64,000 nt of DNA, taken from positions 31,422,043 through 31,486,042 of the forward strand of contig OX463849.1 in the NCBI GenBank assembly GCA_949825065.1. Direction: 5' to 3'. Shown one piece after another: positions 43,051-55,480 of the stretch; the first letter of the stretch is position 1; each line of letters opens with the position of its first letter. The translations under genes and the position numbers were made by a program. A model generated the notes under the pieces. The model worked only from the letters and a program-made list of their open reading frames with translations. It had not been told where the DNA came from and did not search any database. The stretch comes from Odontocerum albicorne. Its lineage: Eukaryota > Arthropoda > Insecta > Trichoptera > Odontoceridae.

Positions 43051-44126
43051 AGAGGTCATCCTTGTTTACAAATGATTAAAAAATACGAGAAATTCGTCAT
43101 AAAAAATACATTTTTTTCAACATTGGATTCTATAAAGAGTTTAACCTGACATCTTAAAATGGAATAAAAAAAGTTTTTTAATTTACCCAGAAAAATCGAC
43201 ATACTTAGATCAATCGACCTCATTTAAAATGTGAAAAGTAATAAAAAAAAGGCTCAGGGAAGCTAATGACATGGAAAAATCGAATTTGTAACGATTCCCT
43301 CCCCAATTTGAACTCTTTGAGTTTCACTGTTTAAATTAACACTCATTCTAAAGTGCTTACAGGCGTTGAGTTTGCAAAACACCATCGCTTTAAGAAATAC
43401 AAACTTTTCCTTGTTTTTCTTTTTTAGGTTATACAAAAAGTTTGCCGCCAAAATATTCGCCGAGTAACTCTGTACCTTGAGGCTGAAAATCCGGAGGTCA
43501 TATATGTAAAGGAAATTGAGTTATGAATTCAAAACACAATTTCCTTAACGTATAAGACTCCCGGATTTTCCTTGTATGTTACGTATATTAATGTATCATG
43601 TATGTTAGGTATATTAATGTATCATATGCTTTCACCCTCACTGGTCGAAGTACCTTCAGAAATGTATTTTTTTTAAATAACAGATTTGACCGTAATTTTT
43701 CAAGTCATGAATGATATAATTGTCCGAAACTCCTGAAATTGATAAACTCAGTTCCAACACGGATGAGGAGGCTGCAAGATACATTTATGTATGAAATTAT
43801 GGAACGAATTATTTTACGAATTCTCCCTTATCTCGCTCCATAGGATCCGAATTAAGTACGTTGCAGTTTCAAATACTTTGAAATTAGTTATGCTGGCCTT
43901 TAAGAAGTGTCTCAAAAAAGGACTTCCGGATATTAGAACTTTGATATGGAATCTTGCGTGTTTCTCGAGGGCTTTTGAAGAACTGCTTAGTAATTGATTA
44001 TTGTGTTTATTTTATTTATTTTTTTACTGTACTGAAGGACAATTTTGAGATAACACCTGATTCCGTCATTTATATTTTGTTTTCAATTTGTTGTGGGCAT
44101 CCGTATTTCTTTTTCTCATTGATGTC
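43051..44126. other. No gene recognised
   Basis: AT-rich. Short near-repeats of TGTATGTTANGTATATTAATG lie at 43573 and 43600. Confidence 0.5.
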
Positions 44127-44200
44127 AAGAGTGACGTCTGGTTTGGTGCAGTGCGGCCATTCCGCATTTGAAGCCCCCCCCCCCCCCCCCCCCCCCCTTC
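44127..44200 (+). repeat. Repeat shared with 8440-8512 plus a (C)24 run
   Basis: GACGTCTGGTTTGGTGCAGTGCGG is the shared block. 44174-44197 is an uninterrupted C-run, prone to sequencing length error. Confidence 0.6.
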
Positions 44201-44279
44201 CCCTAATATTTTTATTTTTAATGGTTTTTAAATTAATACCAACCTTTTTTTACATATTCTTTTTTCGTTTTAATGTATT

Positions 44280-44548
44280 GAGCACTCGCTTCTTCTTCTT
44301 CCTAGTGTCATGTCAGGTCCCCTCAACGTTGACTGTCACCTAAGAGTAGGCATCTTTGTCGCCGGCAGCCCGAAAAAGATCCCCAACGCTCCTTATACCA
44401 GTCCAATCACGTATATTGCGGAGCCAGGAGAGTGGCCTCCTGCCAACACCTCTTCGACCCTCTATTTTGCCTTGAATGATCAGGTGCAGTAATTTGTACT
44501 TTGCTCCTCTAAGTACATGAACCAAATAGGACACCTTTTGGAGCACTC
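44280..44548 (-). mobile_element. RTE-type LINE, short copy with perfect 8-bp target duplication
   Basis: GAGCACTC flanks both sides (44280-44287, 44541-44548). The 253-bp insert is the last part of the RTE: minus-strand IQGKIEGRRGVGRR, SWLRNIRDWTGI, then the 3' UTR and (GAA)n tail. Confidence 0.85.
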
Positions 44549-45504
44549 ACTACTGGACTTTTTATTTATCATTCTTATCATTATTGTTATAAGGTATACG
44601 AGTATTGAACCCTTTATAAATAAATAAATTAAATACTGAAAAGGACTTTTTTCTTTCCATAGTATTTTATGCCTCGCAGCCATATAAAAAACTTGTTATT
44701 ATTTTCGTTTACTTATAATTGAATACTAGTTTAGGTGTTGACTAGCTCTGTGAACTGCGATAATTGCTGATTTATAATGAATGCTAAATCATGCTTTCTT
44801 TTTATATTTGTTTTGTTTATTTTACGTGACAAGGAAATGTACAAAAATAACATAGCAAGAATTTAAAAACATACATTTCCATAATCATAAAAAACATACT
44901 CCCCTTCCCTCATCATGCTTAATTACTATGCTCAGATAGCGTAGACCTGCTGGCTATTTATAGGCATGTTTAAATCATAGTTAATTTTGGTTATGCTTCT
45001 TGTCCGTACCAAAGACACTTAATTATATCCTCCAAGAATTCATCCAGCTGGACAGCACTGGACCTTCCGAAAATTAAGTCCTCATATACTGTATAAGATG
45101 CCAGTCTCCTTGGCAACTTCAGTAGACACAGAGAGTCGATTGATCACTCGACATTCCAAGATATTATTTTGTAGCTCAGCTATTTTGCAGTGCTGTTGTT
45201 TCTTTGGTTATAATTTGGATCCTTATTTGGATATTCACAACAACTTCATTTTTGCAGGTGAGCACGATTTTCAAATATTTGAATTTTAACCTTTCTCATA
45301 ATGACGACATTGGAAGGTGGCATTTTGAAGTTGTTCAACTTTGTGGGACTTGTAGCATCCTTGATTGAATAGTAATATTTAAATGATTACTTTTACGAAG
45401 ATTTACTGCGATATTTAATAGATCTGAAGCGATTTTATTGTTTTGTTGTTGTATTATACTATCAAGTCATCGTAATCTAACTATGCTTCTTAATCTAACT
45501 AAAC
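44549..45504. other. No gene recognised
   Basis: Nothing matched. Frames at 45098-45289 show no domain. Confidence 0.5.
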
Positions 45505-45835
45505 AAAGGTGCATGCCCAAGCGATAATGCGCTGGACTTCTGTGCGGAAGGTCGTTGGTTTGAATCCTGCGCTGTGCTACTTCCCTCGAATGACACAGGC
45601 ATTTTTTTCCGCCCAATGTTCGGTGATATAAGGATACTAGTGATGTAGGTCATATCAATTCTTTCAAAAAGAGAAAAAAAAACATGCTGGTGAGCTCCAA
45701 TCGTCTCTCTACCGTGTGCTGTCGAATCCAGTACAGCGGTGTGGCCGGTGAGTTTGCTGGTTGGCAACGGCTCACTCAATTAAAAAAAACTCCACGGCAC
45801 TAGATTGACGTTGGAATGGCAAGGGGGATCCTTGA
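45505..45835 (+). mobile_element. SINE2, tRNA-derived, full-length reference copy
   Basis: A-box-like GCCCAAGCGATAATGCGCTGG, B box GGTTTGAATCC, body with CCGCCCAATGTTCGG and GTGTGCTGTCGAATCCAG, and an end near GACGTTGGAATGGCAAGG. Confidence 0.7.
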
Positions 45836-47279
45836 CTTTGAGGCCCAGTAACGATCGACGATCCATTTTAGATGTCTTCTAACTTTCGGAACAGTTTTCA
45901 CTTATGAATGCTAAATTATGTACTTAATTCAGATTTCTTGATTGATAATCTTAAGATACTTGAAATGGCCTGGCCTAGCGAGTATTGTGTGGTATTTTAG
46001 ATTTGTCATCTTCAAAACGTTTTCGTGGAAGATTTGAATAAATGTGACTTTCATACTTTCAGCATTAAGAAACAAAACTTTTTTAACGCGCGCAAATTGA
46101 ATACAGAAACGCTCTCATTTCAGCCATTAGACCCACTAAACTAAAGTGTTGCTATTTCTCAAAAGAAAATAACTGTAGTCAAAACGTAGCTCAGCTTCGT
46201 AAGTTCTCGCCATTTATCGTCGAATAAAGCGCAAACTATGAAAACTTCGTACAAAGTGCAAACTATGCCAATTTCGCATAAAGCGCTTACTATGACAATG
46301 TCATATAAAGCAATTATTTTTTGCCAGAAAATTAAGTATTTTTAGTTTAGTAAAACTTTACTTTATGGTTAATATTTTAAATATCATTGTTAGTTAATTT
46401 AGTTTACCCTTTATTTATTTAGCAACAAACAATAATTCATTTAAAAAGCCAACTTGGTATCGAAAGGCTAGAAAATGAGAAAATAGTAGACATCCTGTCA
46501 TGTAGCTCATGCCTGAGCGTTGTGACCCTCATGATACTCACGTGAACCATTCCGTGATTTGAAGGGTAGTTCATCTTGCACCTGGTAAGTTCAACGTGTT
46601 GGGATTGTTTCTCTTGTGTGTCGTCTCTGAACGCTTCCAATAACCAAGAGCCTTTCCAAACTTCCTTGGCCTTGGTCATGAGCAATATGCCCAAAGAATC
46701 GGAGGACTTGTGCTAGACTTATTGTCGACAATCTATTGGTGATTCTCAGTTATTCAAGAATGAAGGCGTTAGTTCACCTTGCTATCCATGGAATTTTTTG
46801 ATAGCCTCCTCTAGCACCACATTTCATATGTATCTATTTTGCGTCTCTCACTTGCTCACAGAGTTCAAGTCTCCGTGTTATAATATATTAATATTGCGAT
46901 GACGAGAGACTTCACTAGGTGCATTTTCGTTGTGATGGTGACGGTTCTGCTTTTTTATATATTTTCCAGCTTTGATATCGCATTTTTTGAACAAAAATAA
47001 GTTGACTGAACAATCAGTAATTAATACCTTGAAAATGTCTACTGATTCTTATTTATTTTATTCATCCGGTACCCTTAAACACATCCGAATTAGTGATTGG
47101 GACAATCAATTAAACCTTCCGGTTTAGAACCATTTAAGTAAGCATAGAACTCGTAGTTTGTCATTGCATTTCTTGCCAACACTACCCGACACATAAATAG
47201 GGTAACAATACTGACGCACATCTATCGCTTGTAAGTATTATTACCAGAAAAACTCTCATAAGACTGGGATCCTTTTTTA
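45836..47279. other. No gene recognised (1.4 kb)
   Basis: The minus frame 46694 to 46437 (85 aa) has no recognisable domain. A short threefold repeat of AAGCGCAAACTATG-like words lies at 46225-46310. Confidence 0.5.
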
Positions 47280-47475
47280 TTTTTTCCTGGTGCCATCGGA
47301 AAACGAACTTAAAATTCCCAGCTGGGTGTCAAGCATATTTTCAACTAAACCACGGAGGTCATCACTTTTTAATAGATCTATCATGATTCACGACGACCTT
47401 CGTTGCCTAGTTGGTGAGATGCTTGTCGTCCAATCAAGAGTCCAGATTTTAATTCAAAAAGTTAAAAACAATATT
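47280..47475. mobile_element. Head-to-head pair of SINE1 heads
   Basis: 47280-47375 is a minus copy (ending CCACGGAGGTCATCAC on the plus strand) and 47390-47475 a plus copy (CGACCTTCGTTGCCTAGTTG). Confidence 0.6.
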
Positions 47476-47689
47476 CACTTTTGCCAAACATGTGTTTGAG
47501 TGTTGTTATCTCTCCACATACGGCAGTTTTGCTAACATGCAGTGATGAACCGTGAATTCTTTGCTAACTTTATTATGATTCTTAACCCAAAAGCACGACT
47601 ACTGGAACCGATGACAATATATTTTTATTTAATGTATCCTATTTATCAATTCGGATTGTAATGTATTAAACTTTCATTATTCATGATAC

Positions 47690-47850
47690 AATTAATAGGT
47701 GTATTACCATCTGGCAATCTCTTTCAACCAATCAGAAAATCATTAAACAAGCTGTTTTTAAAATAAACACGTGTTCCAACGGAAAATGAACTTGTGGTCT
47801 CTCAGTTGAATGGCAGACGTCTTACTAACTAGACCACGGAGGTCGTTATG
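47690..47850 (-). mobile_element. SINE1
   Basis: Tail TACCATCTGGCAATCTCTTTC with CAACCAATCAGAAA on the left, head complement CTAGACCACGGAGGTCGT on the right. Confidence 0.7.
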
Positions 47851-47869
47851 AAAAAAAAGAATACATAAC

Positions 47870-48440
47870 ATACAAACAAACCATCACGTTATTTCCTTAT
47901 AGCGCCAAACTTTCCTATCACAATATTTATACAACTTTATACAACTTCTACGACTTCTCTGACTTTCTACGTTTCATTATTTCAGAATATCATTCACTTG
48001 ATCCTGTCATGCTTTCCTTGGTCTTTCTTTCACACGCGAGACCAAACCAACTCTGTGTGCTCCTTTTTATCTTACTCAACACATCCATCCCCATTCCGTA
48101 TTCCATCCCCATTCCGTATACATTTTCACTCCAAATATTCTTCTAAATGCACGCATTTTCACAGTATTTATTCAGCTTTGCTCAATCTTGTCCCACTCCC
48201 TTACATCAAAGTTGGCACTAAAATACTATTGTGGACTATCACCTTAGCAAATTTTGATACTGTTCGAGAGTATATATGGTTTAGTGGTCCATTGACGTTG
48301 TTTCCTATCGCCACGCGCCGTTCGATACCTCTATTAACTGTTTCAACATGTGAGAAAATTTACCCAAATAGCAGAATTCCTCAACTTTCTCCAATATTTC
48401 ATTCACCTATATGATACGAGTATATCGCCTTTACTTTTCC
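47870..48440 (-). mobile_element. LINE-A 3' fragment, longer copy
   Basis: Starts ACCATCACGTTATTTCC. The complement encodes the W-L-D-Q-V-type block near 47990-48010 and the P-T-L-x-Y-G region near 48195-48230. It ends near CGCCGTTCGATACC. Confidence 0.6.
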
Positions 48441-49994
48441 TTTCACACTTTTCTTTCACCTAACATAAAATATTATAATAATAAGGTGAAAAACAATACT
48501 TCTTTGTTACTTAACTGTTCAACCAAAGAAATAAACACTTCCGCTTATTTTTAATGGGCAAGTAAAAAAAAACAAATTTAGAAAGGGGAAAAGTTTGGTT
48601 TGTAGAGAACTTCTTCATTGTTTTATAAACTGGATTACAAAAGCGTTGTTCCCGTTGAAAGATTAGCCTCATAAAAACCTCAATTCGGTATGGTGGACGG
48701 ATAAACCACCAGCAAATGACTGTCATCCCATTTAGGGGTTTTTTCAAGGGGTGGCTGAATGGGTTATGGGTGTGGGGAATGGATTATGAGATTTGGCGAA
48801 CGGATTATAGAACTTAGAGGGAAAGATAACTTTTTATTGACTGTTCATGATGAACGATTGTTTCTGCTTGGCTAAGGAGTTATTATTTGATGGATTGGTT
48901 AAGATCAAAGTGTACAGTAAAAGTCTTTTAATATTAGTTTAATGAATTCAGCTTTTTGGCCTAGTTTGTACTTATAAATGAAATAAATAAAGAGACTCAG
49001 TAAATAAATAATTTTTACAATAGTAAAAAATAATAATACTTACACCCTTTACACGTGTGCGAGTATTGTTGCTTCTTAACGTGCAGTAGTATTGCTAACA
49101 CGTGGCATTACGAACAACGAGTTCCCTGTCTGCTGGAGTGGCTCTAAACACGAAGGCTCCATTATGGGGCCGAAGACAATGTTGCCACACCATGGAATAT
49201 TTAAATAAAAAAAAATGTTTACGATACTGCCTTAGCAGGTTAAGGGGTTGCTATTTTTTTATGAAAATTTGAGAAACCTGTAAAATTATCGCCGGTAGTC
49301 ACGAGACCAGAGTAGTCAATCGGGTAGAAGGTAGTCTGACAAATAGCTGAATGGAGCTCCTCCCTATTGATAGGGATTCTACTTACCGCACAGACCCATA
49401 AAATATGGTCTGCAAAGTGATTTGGCTGGTTATATAAATTTCAACGATACGAATAAACTGTAATGAAAAATGTTTGCTGTTGAAACTTTCATAGCCTGCG
49501 ATTGAATTAGGATGTCCTGTAGCTAGTAGCTACCCAAGGAAAGCTTATGATAAGTGCTTCATGATGAAATAAAAGTATTGTAGATTTATCGTTTCTTTGA
49601 GGATGACATCCAAGGCAACTACTATACTATTATTGGTGAATTGAAGCAAGTCAAGTGTGGATTGATTTCCAGCAAGGGGTAAAGACGGACGTCTCCTATT
49701 CTCGCAAATTCACCTCTCAACAGAAACGCGTTTGCAATCAACCGCCGGACCTCCAGATCCAAAGGAGAGCAAGCCTTAACAAAACATACTGTTAAATGAA
49801 TACGTATAATATAAAAAACTAATTTGATAAATATAAACCAAAAAAAATAACTATCTTCATCAAATAGATGCCCTGACCACTGCGCTAACGCATCCCCACT
49901 ATGCCGTAACAGTACAGGGCTAGAGGTCTTTCATTAGATGTTAAAATTGTTTTCCCATCAAAGTAATTGTTTAAATGTAGCGTAACTGAAAAAA
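48441..49994. other. No gene recognised (1.5 kb)
   Basis: A tRNA-like snippet at 49868-49900 (minus GGATGCGTTAGCGCAGTGG) is too short and unpaired to call. Confidence 0.5.
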
Positions 49995-50510
49995 TAACAC
50001 CACATGTCGTCACACCATTTCTTTGTTGGGGTCGGTAGAAGAACAATGCGCCACTCTTTCCTATCTCGACACACATCTTTCTCCTATTTTACTTCCATTC
50101 TACATCTGCTACGATTTTATTCTTTCATAATACCATTCACTAGATCCAATCATACTTTCCTTGATCTTTCTCTATCACGTTTTGCCTTACATAATTCGGT
50201 AATATTTTTCCATTCATTCATTATACAAGTCCAAACCATCTGAAAGTGGTCTTCATCTTATTACTCAACACATTAGTTTTAAGTTAACATTGATCCCTAA
50301 TCCCTTCATTTCGTATTCGGCCATACTTTATCCCCCGTGCATTATTCATAGTACACGCATTTATTCACCTCCTTTCAGTATTTTTCCACATCCACGTTTA
50401 ACTCCGATTCCTCAAAATTGGTAATTAATTATTATTATCATCTTAGCAGATTTTAAAACTGTTCGATATCTCTCATAATTCTTCCATAATCTAAGATTTT
50501 TTTTTAAATT
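49995..50510 (-). mobile_element. LINE-A 3' fragment
   Basis: GTCGTCACACCATTTC, CTATCTCGACACACATC and CACTAGATCCAATCATACTT in family order. Confidence 0.55.
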
Positions 50511-50995
50511 AACAAAGATGTATTATATATGACACAAATATTTACCAATGGATATACCTAACATATATACAAATTTATATATTAAGAATTAATATATTTT
50601 ATTTATTATAATTATGGACTAACTCAATTAAAATTTCCTACAAATCATTTTATTTTTAATAATCTTAATATATAATTAGTTTAATAATCTTAATATAACT
50701 TAGAAATAGTTAACCTCTACACACTACTTATAACTAGGTAACAATCATCACACTTAATTATTAAGCAAGTACGTGTCCACTCGTTCAAGCGACTTGCATT
50801 CCATCACATTCCCTCAGACCTTGGTCCTCTTAGCTAATACTAGTAGGTGGACTGGTCAGGCAACAGGGGATATCGCCTGAATCGTCGTCGACTTCAATCA
50901 TTCATATTTACCCATATATGGCATTTACATTTTCTTCCCCACTTTCTATAACTATGACTTCAGATTATGTAATATTCATTCTTAGACCTCGATCT
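50511..50995. other. No gene recognised
   Basis: Very AT-rich first half (AATCTTAATATA repeated at 50660 and 50685). Nothing matched. Confidence 0.45.
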
Positions 50996-51050
50996 TCTTC
51001 CTTGTGTCATGTCAGGTCCCACCAACGTTGACTATCACCTGAGATTTTTC
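50996..51050 (-). mobile_element. RTE-type LINE 3' terminus only
   Basis: TCTTCTTCCTTGTGTCATGTC and CCAACGTTGACTATCACCTG match the 3' ends at 12807 and 44288. Confidence 0.65.
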
Positions 51051-51984
51051 TCTCCATAGTGATTTCCTGGGGATGTATATCCAGAGTGGTTTCCCCTTGC
51101 CTTCTCTGGAGGATTTTCTGTTGGGATTACCTTCCCTTAGCTGGGTGCATTCAGTTTTATGGCACTGGAAACTCGCCATTCGTTCACTCTCTATCTGCTA
51201 TGACACTGATGGAAATACCAGTGGTCACATTGCCTGGGGTTCGCAGGGCTTGAGAGACCACTCGTGGACGCTAAAGAGTTGGACTTGGTAGTAGAGTTAC
51301 TGGTGACATTGTAACGTGGCGCATTACGACATTTTGTAGAAGTGTAGTTTCCAGCCAAGCATACTCCATTGTAGCTCTACTACTCATTAGAACCTCATCC
51401 CTAATTTTATTTAAATGAAAAAATACCACGCCCTTTCCAAAATACCAGCAAGAAAAAAAACTAACTTTTCTGAAACAGGGTGACTAAACCACACAAGCAA
51501 TCTAACGAATACCTTGATTTTCATACAATCATCATAAACTATCCCCACATAATACCAATTACTATATATTCCTTTCGACGTCTTCAATTACCGTTCTACA
51601 TTTATTTTAGAAACGAATAGTTTTACAATAGATTAACTAAAAGATGTTTTAAGGATATATCTGTAAAAAAACTACAAACTGAAAAAGGTTCGCAGTTAAA
51701 AAAACAAAACTTAAATTTAGGAAAATAGAACTTGATGGTGTGGAAAATTCGGGTCACTTTGTTTTTATCTGGATTACTGTGATATATAAATTTACTAGCT
51801 CTGCTAGATATCTCTGGGAAGAATCGCCAATACAGAGCCAACGGAAAACAAAATCTCTTTCATTCAACTTCGCTAAATCTTTAATAGATCAATTTCCTAG
51901 GCATTTCATTGTTGATGGATCTTATAGTTTATTTGACTAGATAAGATTTTATACCAAATGACTAGTCCCATATTGAATATATTT
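51051..51984. other. No gene identified
   Basis: 51060-51300 is less AT-rich than its surroundings and has two overlapping plus frames of 64 and 72 codons, but no domain. It may be further LINE 3' UTR. Confidence 0.4.
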
Positions 51985-52376
51985 AACCTTCATCATAATC
52001 ATCACGCCCAGTTCTTATCGAAGTAAGCAAATATAACAAATCTTCATTTCATTCTATCCTGGCACACGTCTTTCACTTCGGACATGCTCATGAACCACGT
52101 CACCCATAAATACACATATACATACCATCACGCCATTTCCTTGCTGGTGTATGTAGAGATGACAGAGCACCAGATATTACTATCTTGACACATCGTTTCT
52201 TCTGTTCTACATTCATACATTTTTTCAAACAACTCACATTTACACTATGTATGTGTTTTGTTAGTATTTCTTCATTCATTAGTTCTACATGTCCACATCA
52301 TCTCAGAGTGCTTTTCTTCGTCTTACTATCATTTCATGCATACTCTCACATTTTTCGTTTTTCTAGCCCTTTCACC

Positions 52377-52751
52377 CTCGTATATAGCGGCGGTGCGTTG
52401 GTGCGCTAAGCACCAACGCACCTCGAGACGCTGAGCGAATATGAAATATCGCTATCTCACGGTTTTCTGTACATCTCTGTCTGTCCTATATGAATTTGTG
52501 TTTCCGTCCGGTGCGTATTGGAGATTGGCAAACTTGGCCGGTCAATTTGAAAGAAATATTTAAAAGAAAACTTAATTTTCACTTAAACAAAAATACTCGT
52601 ACTATTTGGCAATATTCTTACACATATTTAATCTATACAAATATTTAACATTTTTGAGTCATGTTTGCGAATATATAATTTAATTATTTCGAATTATTTC
52701 TCCGGTTCAGCGCACCAACGCACCTCTAGACTAGCCGCCGCTGCTCGTATA
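52377..52751. mobile_element. hAT-type MITE with 8-bp target duplication
   Basis: CTCGTATA occurs at 52377-52384 and 52744-52751. The 359-bp element starts TAGCGGCGG and ends CCGCCGCTG, matching the hAT Y-A-R-N-G terminus on both sides. Subterminal TGCGTTGGTGCGCT is repeated inverted at the far end, where 12 additional bases separate it from the tip. There is no transposase. Confidence 0.75.
52392..52422. repeat. Perfect 13-bp hairpin inside the hAT MITE
   Basis: GGTGCGTTGGTGC and GCACCAACGCACC are separated by GCTAA. A third copy, inverted relative to the first, lies at 52712-52724. Confidence 0.85.
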
Positions 52752-52972
52752 GATGGATTATTTTGTAAATCCTTTATCGTCCATTATTTTAACGTGGCCG
52801 AACCATCTCAATGCTCTTTTCTTTATCTTGAGCGCAGCTCTTCTTTCAAGCTGCATTATTTCCTAATATCATGACATTGTTATACCACGCGTTTTATGCA
52901 GCGTTCTCATTTCTAAACCATTTATCATATTTTCATAACTATTGTGCTTATTGTGGACTATTGTATAGGGTT

Positions 52973-53110
52973 GTGCGGAAAGTAATTTCATATTTTGAAA
53001 TCAAACGCAAAATTGCTCATTTCAGTGATTAAAAAAAAACGTTATTTTCGATCAAAGTCTTGATTTTCTCGCCAACAATGGTAATCGTCCTTTCAGAGAA
53101 GAAACCATCG
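52973..53110 (-). mobile_element. mariner transposon 3' end relic
   Basis: The minus strand ends ATGAAATTACTTTCCGCACAAC, the canonical mariner terminal repeat, preceded by ATTTCAAAAT and a degenerate coding end. The other terminus was not found. Confidence 0.6.
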
Positions 53111-53359
53111 TCAAATGGCTAAACACCATTACGGACACCATCGCTTGTTACATCGTTTCCATATGCTGTACATATCTTTTTCATGGTTTGTGACTAATTA
53201 TTTCCTTTACGGTAGTAAAAAAGCATTAACTACGGAAAAAAACATATTATGTTCCATCTTCAAAATGATGCCAAAAACTCGTTCAAGCTCTTTTATTAAA
53301 AAAATGTCCAAATATGTCTATTAACTTTCATAATAATATATATTAATTTAGCATGAATT
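53111..53359. other. No gene recognised
   Basis: Short frame 53115-53324 without a domain. Confidence 0.4.
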
Positions 53360-53890
53360 CAAACAAATGTTTAATAAATCATAATACTAGTATGTTTAAT
53401 AAATCATAACATGAGTAAGTTTAATAAATCATAATACGAGTATATGTAGCGAATCATAATACGAGTACGAGTACATGTAGTGAATCATAAAACGAGTTTA
53501 ATAAATCATAATACAAGACAACTTAATAAATCATAATACGACTATAATATGTAGTGAATCATAATACGAGTTTGTTTAATGAATCATGATACAAATATGC
53601 TAAATAAATCATAACATGAGTATGTTTAATAAATCATTATTCGAGTACGTTTGCAAAATCATTACACGAGAATGTTTAATCAATCTTGATACAAGTATGT
53701 TATGTATAGTATTTCATAATACGAGTTTGTTTATTAAACCGTAATACGAGTATGTTTAAAAAATCACTAAATAGCTATGTTTAATAAACCATAATAGGAA
53801 GATGTGTAGAAAATCATTATACGAACATGTTTCATAAATTGCATTAGGAATATGTTCAAAGAATAAATAATGCAAATATGTTACGTATAA
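53360..53890. repeat. Degenerate satellite, 24-26 bp unit, about 20 units
   Basis: Units resemble TATGTTTAATAAATCATAAT followed by ACGAG. Frequent substitution and small indels. Confidence 0.8.
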
Positions 53891-54254
53891 TAATACTGTT
53901 TTATCAACAATTGTAGGAGAAAAGCTCGTTCATTTTTATAACTTTAAAGCAGTGAAAAGTGCCAATTTGGAGAAAAATAAAGAAAGGATTAGGATTTAGG
54001 AAAGGATTTAGGAAAGGATTTAAGATGGAAATATTCAGTACTGGAACAAGTACACTAGATACAATTTTGGTTTTATTATTTTAATTATATGAAGAAAAGT
54101 GTGACTTCTATTGCGCTGTTTAATAAATAGTGTCATTTATGAATACTCTACTAAAATAAGGTATAAATAATAATTACACATTTTATTTTAGTTAAACTGT
54201 GGCCCCATAAAGACCTTTGGCAAATTATATTGGAATTCATCCTAACGTATCATC
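53891..54254. other. No gene recognised
   Basis: AT-rich. A short GGAAAGGATTTAGG-like triplication lies near 53990-54025. Confidence 0.45.
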
Positions 54255-54592
54255 AATCAAAAGGAAAGGAAGGGTTGGTGGAGAGGAAAGGAAAAGAAAA
54301 ATCAGGAATGAAACACGTTATTTTACTGACTAGAAATTAAGAGTTTTTTCAGTCGCTTCTTAAAGCATTCCAAGGACGGAGCGAGTCTTGTATTGGTTTG
54401 TAACTGATTCTAGAGTCTCACTGCATGGACAGTAAAGTACGACGTAAAAAAAGAGGAGCTATGAACTGGAAAGGCCAATAGACAATATATGTTTGAGCGT
54501 TGCGCTAATTCATGATTGGAAAGACGCTGAAAATTTTCGGCGAGATAAGAGGGGGCGGCGGGACAGTTAAGGATATTGTCTTCAAAACTATC
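54255..54592 (-). mobile_element. LINE-C reverse transcriptase C-terminal fragment
   Basis: Minus-strand codons read YCLLAFPVHS, then NQLQTNTRLAPSLECFKKRL, then KKLLISS. This is the W-N-x-L-P...S-L...F-K-x-x-L ending of CR1/Jockey-type LINEs, with a stop at the Trp. Matches 1-175. Confidence 0.65.
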
Positions 54593-54599
54593 AGAAAAA

Positions 54600-54730
54600 T
54601 GTTCAAGAGGCCTTTAGTGAAAATCAGACTAAAATCCTTTTTTTAAATCTGGGTGTCAACTGAAATTGAACCTTCAACCTCCAGGCTGGAAGACAGGTGG
54701 TTTACCAACTGGGACACGAAAGTAGTCTTA
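54600..54730 (-). mobile_element. SINE1, degraded
   Basis: AGTGAAAATCAGACTAAAAT body, TGAAATTGAACC and CCAACTGGGACACGAAAGT head complement. Confidence 0.55.
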
Positions 54731-54784
54731 TTATGATGTAAATGGTCAATTACTTAATATAGTGAAGAAAATAATACATTAATA

Positions 54785-55080
54785 AACGATGAATGTGAAT
54801 TTAAGACTGATGTATTAAAAACAATAAAAAATAACACTGACATTGGTTTGGTCATATAAAACGAAGAAAACAAAGTATAATGCAAATATGAGTGGAAATG
54901 GTAGAAAAGGAAGACTAAGGAAAGTATAGTTGGATCGAGTGAATTATATTTTGAGGTTATATGAGAAGGATACATCTATACGGATATAAAGGAGGCGAAA
55001 AACATGTATGGCGATAGAAAAGTCTGGCGCTCTGTCTCTTTGCCTTGCCCGACAGGGAAACGGTGTGATAGTATATATGT
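54785..55080 (+). mobile_element. LINE-A 3' end
   Basis: GTGAATTTAAGACTGATGTA, AAGACTAAGGAAAGTATAGT, and terminal GCCCGACAGGGAAACGGTGTG. Confidence 0.6.
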
Positions 55081-55264
55081 TTATAATAATCAAAAACAAT
55101 ACTTATGTCATAAAAAGACATTCTTGATAATGGTGCTGTTCTATTAAAAATAATATATATTTTATGAAATTGGTGACTTATTTTTTTTGTAATCGGAACA
55201 AAATATCAGCTAAAGAGAGCTTTCAATCAATTTCCCCCTTACTCTGATTAATTATGATTCCACC

Positions 55265-55480
55265 AATCTCATTATTCTCACTTTACAATTCTTATTGGAG
55301 TAGGCAGAGTGAACAAGTCTCTACTTTATTCTACCTTGGCACACATCTGTCGCTTCTCCCACGTCCATAGATACTCTCCTAATATAAAAGCTTATCACTC
55401 TGCCTTCTTTCAGAATTCAATCAATTTGATAGTGCCATGTTTTTTCAAGTCTTTCTAAACTTCTCATACCTGCTGTACCA
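55265..55480 (-). mobile_element. LINE-A fragment
   Basis: TTATTGGAGTAGGCAGAGTG and CCTTGGCACACATCTGTCGC. Degraded. Confidence 0.45.

Larger units (their letters stand above)
51985..52972 (-). mobile_element. LINE-A fragments, interrupted by a hAT MITE
   Basis: 52121 (CATACCATCACGCCATTTCC) starts the 3' terminus, followed by TTGACACATC, a degraded coding complement, and after the MITE CCATTATTTTAACGTGGCCG. Confidence 0.5.

Noticed and set aside
44174..44197. Poly-C run as a functional element
   Set aside because: A simple homopolymer whose length is not reliable in assemblies.
49868..49925. tRNA-like snippet on the minus strand
   Set aside because: Only an A-box-like part is present with no B box or pairing arms.
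53360..53890. CRISPR-like short repeats
   Set aside because: Degenerate contiguous satellite with no constant repeat/spacer structure, and the DNA is eukaryotic.
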